Notes: generated by a model not told the origin, from the letters alone. Counted from the stretch's first letter, positions 1-10,160 are shown. The stretch is DNA of 64,000 nucleotides from Agrobacterium pusense (GCF_900102105.1 NZ_FNBB01000008.1:168135-232134), one strand, 5' to 3'. Numbers and translations: made by a program.

Positions 1-162
1 CTCCACCGGCTGAGGTGCAGCTGCGGCAGACGGAGCCTGCGTGCCGCTCCCGGCGCCGGCGTCCGGTGATCGAGCCGGGCCCGTCGTTTCTATGGGGCCA
101 TTGGCGGGCCTGTCCTTTTCGGCGGCGTCCGACGCTGCCGTTAGCGGTAAAGAGGTGCTCAC
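1..162 (-). CDS. Efflux membrane-fusion (HlyD/EmrA-like) protein, N-terminal fragment
   Basis: Only the first 54 codons lie in the window; the gene runs off the left edge. It starts at GTG (162-160), overlapping the TGA of the MarR gene in a GTGA tetranucleotide, with a GGGGAGGG ribosome-binding site just upstream. The visible part is low-complexity, rich in Ala, Pro, Gly and Ser, as in the cytoplasmic leader that precedes the single membrane helix of HlyD/EmrA adaptors. Assignment to that family rests on this leader and on coupling to a MarR regulator, a common arrangement for emrAB-type drug pumps. No family-specific domain is visible, so the product name is an inference. Confidence 0.4.
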   Translation of the reverse strand, partial: MSTSLPLTAASDAAEKDRPANGPIETTGPARSPDAGAGSGTQAPSAAAAPQPVE

Positions 163-614
163 GATTGCGCCCTCCCCGCTGCAAGATTTTGCAGATTGGC
201 CGAAAGCCGCCGCATGACATCCAGCGCCATTGCCAGCTCCTGCGAGGAGATATCGGCGGCGATTTCCGAACGCAGCGACTTTGCCATTTCCTGCACCGTC
301 TGCGAGGTTTCTTCGCCCTCCGCCGTCATGTGAATACGTTTGGCACGCCGGTCGTTCTCATCGGATCGGCGTTCGATGAGGTTCTGCTTCTCCATGCCAT
401 CAAGCACCCGCACCAGTGTCGGTGTCTCGATTTCCATTTCCTCCGCGAGCTCCGTCTGCGTCAACGGTCCGCGCCGCGAGAGCGCGAAAAGCGCACGCGC
501 ACGCGCCAGCGTCAGCCCACTTTCCCCTACCCGCGCATCGAAAAACGCGCGCAGTTTGCGGGTAAAAGCGGAAACTTCATCGAGAAGCTGTTCCTTGTCG
601 GTCTCGCGGGACAT
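159..614 (-). CDS. MarR-family transcriptional regulator
   Basis: The 151-residue product has the size and layout of a MarR repressor. Helical dimerisation segments flank a winged helix-turn-helix at about residues 45-105, including LTQTELAEEMEIETPTLVRV and the wing RRSDENDRRAKRIHMT, which carries the DxR signature typical of MarR wings. It overlaps the following gene by four bases (GTGA), so the two are co-transcribed. The likely role is ligand-responsive repression of its own operon, which probably encodes an efflux pump. A TAGT-AC-ACTA inverted repeat 19 bases upstream of the start is a candidate operator. The ligand cannot be told from sequence. Confidence 0.9.
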   Translation of the reverse strand: MSRETDKEQLLDEVSAFTRKLRAFFDARVGESGLTLARARALFALSRRGPLTQTELAEEMEIETPTLVRVLDGMEKQNLIERRSDENDRRAKRIHMTAEGEETSQTVQEMAKSLRSEIAADISSQELAMALDVMRRLSANLQNLAAGRAQS

Positions 615-923
615 GTCAGCAAGCCTTATAATTAGTACACTACTTATTTTCTGCCTATTTATTCGTAAGGCTGACGATTTTCAAGTTTCTTTCGTGCCGG
701 GTCTGCCATGCGGTAAACTCATGGCGGCGAATCACGTTGCCGGGAAATTTCCCGCTTTGTCCCCATCCCGCCTGTGGATTGCTGGGGACAACTGAAGATG
801 TGATCCGACTTCGCTCAGCGGACGTCGGCCTGCCATGGAGTGTTGCAACAATATCATTGACTGCAATGGCACAGAAAGCCAAACCCGAGGTGTAAGAACA
901 GGCAAAGGGAGATCGCGCAAACC
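615..923. other. Divergent intergenic region between marR and dnaB
   Basis: These 309 bases separate the leftward marR operon from rightward dnaB. The left part is AT-rich and should hold the marR promoter. The right part (about 735-920) is GC-rich and should hold the dnaB promoter and leader. I see no RNA gene, repeat or convincing small ORF. Confidence 0.5.
633..642. promoter_or_regulatory. Candidate MarR operator
   Basis: A short inverted repeat, TAGT-AC-ACTA, lies in an AT-rich stretch (about 625-660) just upstream of the marR start. Position and shape fit autorepression by a MarR protein. The half-site is only four bases, so this is weak evidence on its own. Confidence 0.3.
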
Positions 924-2420
924 ATGAACGACGCTGTGAGAAAGATCACCCCCGCGCAACCGGCGGAACCGCATTACCGCGAAGCGCCGAACAATATCGA
1001 GGCCGAACAGGCGCTGCTCGGCGCCATCCTCGTCAATAACGACGCCTATTACCGCGTATCGGACTTCTTGAAGCCCGTTCACCTCTACGAACCGCTGCAC
1101 CGCAAGATTTTCGAGGTGGCAGGCGATATCATCCGCATGGGCAAGACCGCCAATCCGGTGACGATCAAAACCTTCCTGCCGGCCGACGACAAGATCGGCG
1201 ACCTGACGGTGGCGCAGTATCTCGCGCGTCTGGCGGCAGAAGCCGTGTCGATCATCAACGCGGAAGATTACGGCCGGGCGATCTATGATCTGGCGCTGCG
1301 CCGCGCGCTGATCCAGATCGGCGAGGATGTCGTCAACATCGCCTATGACGCGCCCTTGGACATGCCGCCGCAGGCACAGATCGAAGACACCGAACGGCGC
1401 CTGTTCGAACTGGCGGAAACCGGCCGTTACGACGGCGGCTTCCAGTCGTTCAACGACGCGGTGGCGCTGGCGATCGACATGGCGGGCGCGGCCTTCGAGC
1501 GCGACGGTAACCTCTCCGGCATCTCCACGGGCATCCACTCGCTTGACGCCCGCATGGGTGGCTTGCAGCGTTCCGACCTTATCGTGCTTGCCGGTCGTCC
1601 GGGTATGGGCAAGACCTCGCTTGCGACCAACATCGCCTACAATATCGCCGCTTCCTATGAGCAGGAAGTGCAGCCGGACGGCTCGTTCAAGGCGAAAAAT
1701 GGCGGCGTTGTCGGTTTCTACTCGCTCGAAATGTCCTCCGAACAGCTGGCAACGCGTATCATTTCAGAGCAGACCGAAGTTTCCTCGTCGAAAATCCGTC
1801 GCGGTGACATCACCGAGGCCGATTTCGAAAAACTCGTCGCCTGCTCACAGATGATGCAGAAGGTGCCGCTTTACATCGACCAGACCGGTGGTATCTCGAT
1901 TGCCCAGCTTTCCGCGCGCGCCCGCCGCCTGAAGCGCCAGCGCGGCCTCGATGTTCTGGTGGTCGACTACGTTCAGCTGATGACCGGCTCCGGCAAGAGC
2001 GGCGAAAACCGCGTGCAGGAAATCACCCAGATCACCACGGGCCTGAAGGCGTTGGGCAAGGAACTCAATGTTCCGATCATCGCGCTGTCACAGCTCTCCC
2101 GTGCGGTGGAAAGCCGCGAAGATAAGCGCCCGCAGCTTTCCGACCTGCGTGAATCAGGTTCCATCGAGCAGGACGCCGACGTGGTGCTGTTCGTGTTCCG
2201 CGAGGAATATTACGTCAAGAACATGGAGCCGCGCGATCCTGCCGATCCGAAATATGCCGAGTGGGAAGCGCTGTTCGACAAGGTAAAAGGCACGGCTGAC
2301 GTCATCATCGCCAAGCAGCGTCACGGACCGACCGGCACCGTGAAGCTTGCCTTCCAGTCCGAATTCACCCGCTTTACGGACCTGGCCGATCCGAGCTTCA
2401 GCCAATACGAAGAACATTGA
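924..2420 (+). CDS. dnaB: Replicative DNA helicase DnaB
   Basis: The 498-residue protein is the hexameric 5'-3' helicase that unwinds DNA at the replication fork and binds primase. An N-terminal helical domain (about residues 25-125, starting PNNIEAEQALLGA) is followed by a linker and a RecA-like ATPase. Walker A is GRPGMGKTS at 224-232, Walker B is LVVDYVQLM near 345, and the DRP-like segment SDLRESGSIEQDADVV follows near 410. Length and motif order are normal for the family. In rhizobia dnaB is usually followed closely by alr and radA; here azlD, azlC and an araC-type gene lie in between. The ATG at 924 is chosen because the conserved domain begins about 23 residues in. Confidence 0.98.
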   Translation: MNDAVRKITPAQPAEPHYREAPNNIEAEQALLGAILVNNDAYYRVSDFLKPVHLYEPLHRKIFEVAGDIIRMGKTANPVTIKTFLPADDKIGDLTVAQYLARLAAEAVSIINAEDYGRAIYDLALRRALIQIGEDVVNIAYDAPLDMPPQAQIEDTERRLFELAETGRYDGGFQSFNDAVALAIDMAGAAFERDGNLSGISTGIHSLDARMGGLQRSDLIVLAGRPGMGKTSLATNIAYNIAASYEQEVQPDGSFKAKNGGVVGFYSLEMSSEQLATRIISEQTEVSSSKIRRGDITEADFEKLVACSQMMQKVPLYIDQTGGISIAQLSARARRLKRQRGLDVLVVDYVQLMTGSGKSGENRVQEITQITTGLKALGKELNVPIIALSQLSRAVESREDKRPQLSDLRESGSIEQDADVVLFVFREEYYVKNMEPRDPADPKYAEWEALFDKVKGTADVIIAKQRHGPTGTVKLAFQSEFTRFTDLADPSFSQYEEH

Positions 2421-2519
2421 GGCGGCAATAATTGCCGAGAGGGTATGTTTACCGTCTCGGCTATTTCCCACGTTCCGGAAACAAGGCTCGAGTCCTTTCA
2501 AGACGTTTGTGGCTTTTTC

Positions 2520-2822
2520 TTACAATCCGATTCCACGCAGCAGCGCCACGGCAGCAACACCGAGCGTTGCGGCCGGCAGAAGGCTGAGGCGCAGCGCTGC
2601 AACCGCAGTGATTGCGCAGGCGATGGTTTCCGCCGGCCCGCTGGCGAGCGCCGTCGGCGTCACCACGGCCATCAGGACGGCGGGCGGCACCACGCCAAGC
2701 GCCTTTTTCAGGCGCGGTGTCAGCGTAAAATGAGTGACCAGCAACAGGCCGCCGAGGCGTGTTGCGACGGTTGCCGCCATCATGGCAAGGATTGTCAGCA
2801 GCGTATTCGGGTCGAGCGTCAT
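2520..2822 (-). CDS. azlD: AzlD-family branched-chain amino acid exporter subunit
   Basis: This 100-residue hydrophobic protein with three or four membrane segments is the small partner of AzlC. The AzlC/AzlD pair exports branched-chain amino acids or analogues such as azaleucine. The start is placed at ATG 2822-2820, which overlaps the azlC stop in an ATGA tetranucleotide; a longer reading frame upstream is not needed and would run through azlC. The sequence has the family pattern: an N-terminal ATRLGG segment, then a PPAVLMAVV stretch. It is translationally coupled to azlC. Confidence 0.88.
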   Translation of the reverse strand: MTLDPNTLLTILAMMAATVATRLGGLLLVTHFTLTPRLKKALGVVPPAVLMAVVTPTALASGPAETIACAITAVAALRLSLLPAATLGVAAVALLRGIGL

Positions 2823-3523
2823 GCCGGCTGCTCCGCCTGTTCCTCGTGGCCGAAGGCGGCGACGGCGAGACCCGCCAGCGCGCCGGCGGCGATATACCAC
2901 GCGCCGGGAACCAGCGCGTGGGTGAGATAGGCGGCGGCGGCGCTTGCCAGAAGCACGAAACCGGTTTCCCTGCCCTTCCAGAACCCCATGAGCAGCACGA
3001 TGAAGACGGCGGGAAAGGCGAAATCCAGACCGATGACCGACATATCCCCCACCACTGAGCCGAGCAGCGCGCCGGCAAGGGTTGCGAGGTTCCAGACGAG
3101 ATAGATCGAGAGCGCAGCGCCGGTGAAAAAGGCCGCCGTCAGCCTGTTTGCAATGACACGAAACTCCGACAACGCCCAGGATTCATCCGTCAGCACCAGC
3201 ATGGCCGCATATTTCCGCCAGCCCCGGAAATCGTCCAGCTTGCCGGCGATGGAAGCGCTCATCAGCACGTGGCGCAGATTGACGAGCAGCGCCGCAAAGC
3301 CGAGCGCGCTCCAGCTAGCCGGATGGGTCCATAAGTCCATCGCCACGAATTGCGAGCCGCCGGCGAAGACCAGCAGCGACATCAGCGAGGCTTCGAGCGG
3401 CGACAGGCCCTTGCCGATGGCGACCGCGCCAAACACGACGCCGATCGGCACCATGGCCACGAGCAATGGCGCGGCGGCCCGTAATCCCGCGACGAATTCC
3501 GTCCTTTTATCCCATATCGACAT
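2819..3523 (-). CDS. azlC: AzlC-family branched-chain amino acid exporter
   Basis: The predicted 234-residue membrane protein has the AzlC signature near its N-terminus: GLRAAAPLLVAMVPIGVVFG, then LSPLEASLMSLLVFAGGSQF. With AzlD it forms an amino-acid exporter in the inner membrane. I choose the ATG at 3523 (MSIWDKRTEF) because GGGAGAAAGCG precedes it; an upstream in-frame ATG at 3592 would add 23 non-conserved residues. The divergent-looking but same-strand AraC gene upstream (3614-4471) is the probable regulator. The natural substrate is not determined by sequence. Confidence 0.9.
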   Translation of the reverse strand: MSIWDKRTEFVAGLRAAAPLLVAMVPIGVVFGAVAIGKGLSPLEASLMSLLVFAGGSQFVAMDLWTHPASWSALGFAALLVNLRHVLMSASIAGKLDDFRGWRKYAAMLVLTDESWALSEFRVIANRLTAAFFTGAALSIYLVWNLATLAGALLGSVVGDMSVIGLDFAFPAVFIVLLMGFWKGRETGFVLLASAAAAYLTHALVPGAWYIAAGALAGLAVAAFGHEEQAEQPA

Positions 3524-3613
3524 CGCTTTCTCCCTTTCAGGAGAGCGATTACGCGTAAGACATCCACCGGTCTTGTACGAAAGTGACGTCACACAGGAAT
3601 GCGTGTGCCGGCA

Positions 3614-4471
3614 TCACCCCATGCGAAACTGGCCCGGGGTAATGCCGGTGCGCGCCTTGAAATGCCGGGTGAAATGCGCCTGGTCCGCAAAACCGCACAT
3701 CGCCGCCACCTCGGCCGGCATCTCGCCGGCGCGCAGAAGCCGACGCGCCCTGCGGATGCGCACGTCGGTCAGATAGGCGTGCGGGGTGATGTGGAACTCT
3801 TTCCTGAAAGCACGGATAAGATGTGCGCGGCTGAGACCGGCAATGGAAGCCAGTTCCTCAAGGCCGATATCGGTCTCGTAATTGTCGGAAAGATAGTCGC
3901 GGGCGGTGTAAACCGCCGTTTTCTCGCGCGTTTCGACCGGCAGGATAATGACGCTGCCATGCCTGCCGAAAAGGGCGGCGAGAACCGAGAACATGCCCTC
4001 ATCCGCCTCGAGGGCACCGGATTTCTCCTCCAGACGCCGGTGCGCCATCTGAAAGGCGGCCGCCATCTGCGGATCGCGCGGCAGAAACTTCGGGAATGAC
4101 GGCGTACCGTGGAAGGCCCTGCCCGTCACATCCTCGATGATATCGCGCAGCAGTGCCGTGTCAGGATAGATCATCCGGTAACGGTAACCGCCGCCGCCTG
4201 GTGCACCATCGTGAATCTCGTCCGGATTGATGAGATAGAGATGCCCCGGCCCCGTCTGTTCGGTGGTGCCCTGAATGGTGGAAATCTGCGAGCCGCTTTC
4301 GATGGCGCCTATCGAAAACGTGTCATGGGCGTGAGGCGAATATTCATGGGTGAGAAACGTAGCGCTCAGGCATTCCATGCCGCCAAAACGTCCGTCCCGC
4401 CAAAAACGCGTGGTTTCCGTCGTGGCGACGGGCATGAAATCGAGGGCCTGTTCCTGCGAAACATTGTGCAT
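3614..4471 (-). CDS. AraC-family transcriptional regulator
   Basis: The protein has 285 residues. An N-terminal cupin-type sensor (about 25-160, with HEYSPHAHDTFSIG and INPDEIHDG) is followed by a C-terminal double helix-turn-helix (about 185-282), with LEELASIAGLSRAHLIRAFR and the second-motif end GFADQAHFTRHFKARTGITP. AraC proteins of this layout often sit beside azlCD and control it. The gene lies directly upstream of azlC on the same strand, separated by about 90 bases. It starts 86 bases from alr, which reads the other way, so this gap holds two divergent promoters. The inducer is unknown. Confidence 0.92.
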   Translation of the reverse strand: MHNVSQEQALDFMPVATTETTRFWRDGRFGGMECLSATFLTHEYSPHAHDTFSIGAIESGSQISTIQGTTEQTGPGHLYLINPDEIHDGAPGGGGYRYRMIYPDTALLRDIIEDVTGRAFHGTPSFPKFLPRDPQMAAAFQMAHRRLEEKSGALEADEGMFSVLAALFGRHGSVIILPVETREKTAVYTARDYLSDNYETDIGLEELASIAGLSRAHLIRAFRKEFHITPHAYLTDVRIRRARRLLRAGEMPAEVAAMCGFADQAHFTRHFKARTGITPGQFRMG

Positions 4472-4557
4472 GAGCGAAGTTTAGAGCATTCGATCCTTAC
4501 CGTCTTGAACAAAAGTGCTAGGGTCTGGTCGGTTCCAAAATCAACCGGACGCATGGC

Positions 4558-5733
4558 ATGACAGACGACTTCGAGGATACATTCGCTGAAACCGAAACCG
4601 ACGCTTTCGAACAAGCGCCACTGCGGCTGACCGTCGATCTCGGTGCGCTGGCCGATAATTGGCGGGACATGAGGAGACGCTCCGGCAAGGCGCGGACAGC
4701 GGCCGTCGTGAAGGCCGATGCCTATGGCCTCGGCATCGAGGATTGCGGCGCAGCGCTCTACCATGCCGGCGCGCGCGACTTCTTCGTGGCAACGGTTGCC
4801 GAGGGTGAGACCCTGCGTTCCTATGCACCTGAAGCACGCATCTTCGTCCTGTCAGGCATCTGGCAGGGCCAGGAACGGCAGGTCTTCGACAATGATCTGG
4901 TGCCGGTTCTCGCCTCCGAGGAGCAACTCTCCTTCTGGATGGCGACGGTAGCCGAGCGTGGTGATCACCCCTGCGCACTGCATGTGGACACCGGCTTCAA
5001 CCGTCTCGGATTGCCGCTCGACGATGCCCTGTTTCTGGCCGACGACGTGACCCGGCCGGCAAGTTTTGACCCGGTTCTGGTGCTGTCCCATCTCGCCTGT
5101 GCCGACACGCCCTCCTCGCCGATGAACAGGGCTCAGCTCGAATCATTCCGGATGGTTAGCACTGCTTTCGAAGGTATCGAATCAAGCCTCTCGGCTTCCG
5201 CCGGTATCTTTCTCGGCCCGGATTATCATTTCGACCTTACCCGTCCCGGCATAGCGCTCTATGGCGGAGAGGCGGTCAACAACGTTGCAAATCCCATGCG
5301 GCCGGTCGCCAAAGCCGAAGCGCGCATCATCCAGATCCGCGATGCGGGCGAAGGCCAGACCGTCAGTTATGGCGGCACCTTTCTGCTGAAACGCGCAAGC
5401 CGCCTCGCCATCGCGACTGTCGGTTACGCGGACGGATACCAGCGTTCGCTGTCCGGTTCCGGCATTCCGCTGCGCGAAATGGGCCATGGCGGCGCATACG
5501 GTGTCGTCAACGGCCACAAGGTGCCGGTTGCTGGCCGCGTCACAATGGACCTCACCATCTTCGACGTGACGGATGTTCCGGCCAATGCCATTCGAACCGG
5601 AGACTATGTCGAGCTTTTCGGTCCCAATGTGCCCGTAGACGAGAGTGCACGGGCGGCAGGAACGATCGGCTATGAGATGTTGACAGGACTTGGTCTGCGA
5701 TATGAGCGGCAATATCTGATGGCGGATGACTGA
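4558..5733 (+). CDS. alr: Alanine racemase
   Basis: This PLP enzyme interconverts L- and D-alanine for peptidoglycan. The 391-residue protein has the PLP lysine in AAVVKADAYGLG (Lys52) and the second catalytic base, a tyrosine, in VGYADGYQRS. The N-terminal TIM-barrel domain and C-terminal beta domain are complete, including RPGIALYGG and GRVTMD. About 20 acidic residues precede the core, slightly longer than in Bacillus-type enzymes. Two type II toxin-antitoxin genes and then radA follow on the same strand. Confidence 0.97.
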   Translation: MTDDFEDTFAETETDAFEQAPLRLTVDLGALADNWRDMRRRSGKARTAAVVKADAYGLGIEDCGAALYHAGARDFFVATVAEGETLRSYAPEARIFVLSGIWQGQERQVFDNDLVPVLASEEQLSFWMATVAERGDHPCALHVDTGFNRLGLPLDDALFLADDVTRPASFDPVLVLSHLACADTPSSPMNRAQLESFRMVSTAFEGIESSLSASAGIFLGPDYHFDLTRPGIALYGGEAVNNVANPMRPVAKAEARIIQIRDAGEGQTVSYGGTFLLKRASRLAIATVGYADGYQRSLSGSGIPLREMGHGGAYGVVNGHKVPVAGRVTMDLTIFDVTDVPANAIRTGDYVELFGPNVPVDESARAAGTIGYEMLTGLGLRYERQYLMADD

Positions 5734-5798
5734 GACGCGCCTTTAGCGCTTGGAAAGCTCACGCGACCTGTGTTAAAAGAGAACAAAAGGAGATCGAA

Positions 5799-6068
5799 AT
5801 GCCCGAAATCCATTTGAGCGAGCAGGACGAGAAATTCATCGAGGAGCAGGTGGCGGCTGGCGTCTATAGCGATGCGGATGCAGTGATTTCTGCTGGACTT
5901 CGCTTGCTGGGCAGCGATGAGGGAAAGAAAGCGGCACTCAAGCTGCTGCTGCAGGAAGGAATTGATGATGCTGACGCCGGCCGTGTTCACAGCTATCGGT
6001 CGCGAGATGCTTTCCTGAGCGACATCAAGAACCTGTCCGCGCAACAAAAAACGGGGACCGATCATTAA
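5799..6068 (+). CDS. parD: ParD-like antitoxin
   Basis: This 89-residue protein has the ParD/CopG ribbon-helix-helix pattern: an N-terminal strand (EIHLSEQDEKFIEEQVAAG) followed by the helical segment YSDADAVISAGLRLL, then a charged C-terminal tail that would bind the toxin. A good ribosome-binding site (AAAAGGAGATC) precedes the ATG. It overlaps the ParE-like gene immediately downstream. As in other parDE modules, it should neutralise the toxin and repress the operon. It sits between alr and radA, which are usually adjacent in relatives. Confidence 0.88.
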   Translation: MPEIHLSEQDEKFIEEQVAAGVYSDADAVISAGLRLLGSDEGKKAALKLLLQEGIDDADAGRVHSYRSRDAFLSDIKNLSAQQKTGTDH

Positions 6069-6375
6069 TATCCGGACCGTTATCTGGACCGCGCGGGCAA
6101 GGCAGGACGTCGCTGAAGATCACGCCTATATCGCAGTGGAAAATCCGGCCGCGGCCGACCGTCTCGCGCTTGAAATTTTTGACAAGGTCGAATCGCTAGC
6201 GGCGCTCGGCCTGTCCGGCGTCTCACGAAGCAGCTATGGAGCAGGGCTTCGCAGCATTGCCTATCGGGGCCGCGTGATTTTCTTCCGCATCAACGAGAAT
6301 GAGCTTACGGTCCTGCGCGTCCTCCACGGCCACCAAGACATCTCCGCAGAACATTTCAAACAAGAAGAAAACTGA
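6064..6375 (+). CDS. parE: ParE/RelE-family toxin, probable ATT start
   Basis: The frame encodes a ParE-type toxin: IRTVIWTARARQDVAEDHAY at the N-terminus, ENPAAADRLALEIFDKVESL in the helical hairpin, and GLRSIAYRGRVIFFRI-x-LTVLRVLHG in the C-terminal sheet. ParE toxins usually poison DNA gyrase. The first ATG/GTG in frame is GTG 6136, which would cut off the conserved first strand. Upstream, an in-frame ATT (6064-6066) overlaps the parD stop (ATTAA) with GGGG (6053-6056) seven bases before it. I therefore set the start at ATT, giving 103 residues, the normal family length. ATT is a rare start codon and may keep toxin synthesis low. If the true start is GTG 6136, the toxin is truncated and may be inactive. 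Confidence 0.72.
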   Translation: MNIRTVIWTARARQDVAEDHAYIAVENPAAADRLALEIFDKVESLAALGLSGVSRSSYGAGLRSIAYRGRVIFFRINENELTVLRVLHGHQDISAEHFKQEEN

Positions 6376-6380
6376 CATAG

Positions 6381-7787
<1,407 letters not shown>

Positions 7788-7876
7788 TCCTTTCGCCAAA
7801 GGAAACAGTGGTGTAAGAGGATCGCAAAATTGGCAAGGCAGCGCCTGACAGGGCGTCGCACCTCCGGAGTTGGTAT

Positions 7877-8464
7877 ATGCCCATTACAATTTTCGACGGC
7901 ATCGTCATCGCCGTTGTTCTTTTCTCCGCCATTCTCGCGATGGTCCGCGGTTTTTCCCGCGAAATCCTGTCGATTGCGAGCTGGGCCGGTTCGGTCGCCG
8001 CCGCCTATTATCTTTATCCGGTCCTGCTGCCCTATGCGCGCAACTATACCGATGACGACAAGATCGCCATTGCCGGTTCGGCGGGCGTCGTTTTCCTCGT
8101 CTCGCTGATCGTGATTTCCTTCATCACCTCGCGTATTGCCGATTTCATCATCGACAGCCGCATCGGCGCACTGGATCGCACGCTGGGCTTCCTGTTCGGC
8201 GCGGCGCGCGGCATCCTGCTTCTAGTGGTCGCCGTCGCCTTCTGGAACTGGCTGGTGGATGTGAAGACACAGCCGGAATGGGTGACGCAGGCGAAGTCCA
8301 AGCCCTTCCTTGACGGGCTGGTTGGCAAGCTGGAGGCGGTTCTGCCTGACGATATCGAGCCGCAGATCCGCGCTCGCATCCTTGGAAAACCGCAGGAACA
8401 GACGACCACGCAGGCGCCTGCCGAAGATGTGCCGGCAACAAATCCGCCGGCAACGAATAATTGA
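7877..8464 (+). CDS. cvpA: CvpA-family membrane protein
   Basis: The 195-residue protein has four predicted membrane segments at the N-terminus (starting IFDGIVIAVVLFSAILAMVRGFSRE, the CvpA signature region) and a soluble, Pro/Thr-rich tail. CvpA was named for colicin V production; its role in the envelope is still loosely defined. It lies directly upstream of purF, as it does in enterobacteria, so co-transcription is likely. A short hairpin follows the stop. Confidence 0.9.
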   Translation: MPITIFDGIVIAVVLFSAILAMVRGFSREILSIASWAGSVAAAYYLYPVLLPYARNYTDDDKIAIAGSAGVVFLVSLIVISFITSRIADFIIDSRIGALDRTLGFLFGAARGILLLVVAVAFWNWLVDVKTQPEWVTQAKSKPFLDGLVGKLEAVLPDDIEPQIRARILGKPQEQTTTQAPAEDVPATNPPATNN

Positions 8465-8473
8465 CACAGTGTC

Positions 8474-8498
8474 GCGTCTTGCAATGCATGCAAGGCGC
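8474..8498 (+). other. Hairpin between cvpA and purF
   Basis: GCGTCTTGCA and TGCAAGGCGC pair around a five-base loop, with one G-T pair. There is only a broken T-rich tail, so this may be a weak attenuator or an RNA-processing site rather than a full terminator. Confidence 0.3.
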
Positions 8499-8602
8499 GC
8501 TATTTGTGCTAAATATCAAGCACGACACAGACGGACCGACCGGGGGAAACACTCACCGGAATGGTCTTTCTTTTTTCTCGGTAGAGAGCAAGGGCAAGCC
8601 GG

Positions 8603-10111
8603 ATGATTGAGCCGCTTTCGCATTCCAAGTTTCCTGAGGCCACTTTCAAGGAAGAGATCGACGGCGATACGCTGCATGAAGAATGCGGCGTTTTCGGCAT
8701 TCTCGGCCATGCCGACGCCTCGGCGCTGACCGCGCTTGGCCTGCATGCCCTGCAGCATCGCGGCCAGGAAGCAGCCGGCATCGTCTCCTTCGATGGCAAG
8801 CGCTTTCATCAGGAACGCCATATGGGCCTCGTCGGTGATCATTACACCGATCCGGCAACGCTTGCCCGCCTGCCCGGCTCCATCGCCATCGGCCACACCC
8901 GTTATTCCACCACGGGCGAAGTGGCGATGCGCAACGTACAGCCGCTGTTTGCCGAACTGGAAGAAGGCGGTATTTCGATTGCCCATAACGGCAACTTCAC
9001 CAACGGCCTGACACTGCGCCGCCAGATCATCGCGACAGGCGCCATCTGTCAGTCGACCTCCGATACCGAAGTCGTGCTGCACCTCATCGCCCGCTCCCGT
9101 CATTCCTCCACCGCCGACCGTTTCATCGATGCCATCAGGCAGATGGAAGGCGGTTACTCGATGCTGGCGATGACCCGCACCAAGCTGATTGCCGCGCGTG
9201 ACCCGATCGGTATCCGCCCGCTGGTCATGGGCGAGCTGGACGGCAAGCCTATCTTCTGCTCGGAGACCTGTGCTCTCGATATCATCGGCGCGAAATTCGT
9301 GCGCGACGTTGAAAACGGCGAAGTCATCATCTGCGAGATCCAGCCTGACGGTTCGATCACCATCGATGCGCGCAAGCCGTCGAAGCCGCAGCCCGAGCGT
9401 CTCTGCCTGTTCGAATATGTCTATTTCGCCCGTCCCGATTCCGTCGTTGGCGGCCGCAACGTCTACACGACGCGCAAGAACATGGGCATGAACCTTGCCA
9501 AGGAAGCACCGCTCGAAGCCGATGTGGTGGTGCCCGTTCCCGATGGCGGCACGCCCGCAGCGCTCGGTTTTGCGCAGGAAAGCGGCATTCCCTTCGAATA
9601 CGGTATCATCCGCAACCATTATGTCGGCCGCACCTTCATCGAGCCGACCCAGCAGATCCGCGCCTTCGGCGTCAAGCTCAAGCATTCCGCCAACCGGGCG
9701 ATGATCGAAGGCAAGCGCGTAGTGCTGGTGGATGATTCCATCGTGCGCGGCACGACCTCGGTCAAGATCGTGCAGATGATCCGCGAGGCCGGCGCCAAGG
9801 AAGTGCATATCCGCGTCGCCAGCCCGATGATCTTCCATCCGGATTTCTATGGCATCGACACGCCTGATGCCGACAAGCTGCTGGCGAACCAGTATGCGGA
9901 TGTCGAGGCGATGGCGCAATATATCGGCGCCGATTCGCTGGCGTTCCTGTCGATCGACGGGCTTTATCGCGCTGTGGGCGGTGAGAACCGCAATCCGGCG
10001 CGGCCGCAGTTCACCGACCACTATTTCACCGGCGATTATCCGACCCGCCTCCTCGACAAGAACGGCGAGGCGATGGGCAGCAAGATTTCCATGCTGGCCA
10101 GCAACGGCTGA
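8603..10111 (+). CDS. purF: Amidophosphoribosyltransferase
   Basis: This enzyme makes 5-phosphoribosylamine from PRPP and glutamine, the first committed step of purine synthesis. Of 502 residues, the first 27 form a propeptide that is cleaved to expose the nucleophile Cys28 (EE-CGVFGI). A class II glutamine amidotransferase domain (about 28-260) is followed by a phosphoribosyltransferase domain with the PRPP loop VVLVDDSIVRGTTS near 375. The length and propeptide match the Bacillus-like class, which often carries an Fe-S cluster. A strong terminator follows at 10129. Confidence 0.97.
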   Translation: MIEPLSHSKFPEATFKEEIDGDTLHEECGVFGILGHADASALTALGLHALQHRGQEAAGIVSFDGKRFHQERHMGLVGDHYTDPATLARLPGSIAIGHTRYSTTGEVAMRNVQPLFAELEEGGISIAHNGNFTNGLTLRRQIIATGAICQSTSDTEVVLHLIARSRHSSTADRFIDAIRQMEGGYSMLAMTRTKLIAARDPIGIRPLVMGELDGKPIFCSETCALDIIGAKFVRDVENGEVIICEIQPDGSITIDARKPSKPQPERLCLFEYVYFARPDSVVGGRNVYTTRKNMGMNLAKEAPLEADVVVPVPDGGTPAALGFAQESGIPFEYGIIRNHYVGRTFIEPTQQIRAFGVKLKHSANRAMIEGKRVVLVDDSIVRGTTSVKIVQMIREAGAKEVHIRVASPMIFHPDFYGIDTPDADKLLANQYADVEAMAQYIGADSLAFLSIDGLYRAVGGENRNPARPQFTDHYFTGDYPTRLLDKNGEAMGSKISMLASNG

Positions 10112-10128
10112 TAATCCCGACAAAACAA

Positions 10129-10160
10129 GCGGCCACCGGTCTCCGGTGGCCGCTTTTTTC
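10129..10160 (+). terminator. Rho-independent terminator after purF
   Basis: An 11-bp perfect GC-rich stem (GCGGCCACCGG / CCGGTGGCCGC) with a three-base loop is followed by six T residues. It lies 18 bases after the purF stop. Confidence 0.93.

Noticed and set aside
8516..10123. 535-residue open frame antisense to purF
   Set aside because: It mirrors purF exactly and shows no known domain; high-GC codon bias keeps the opposite strand open.
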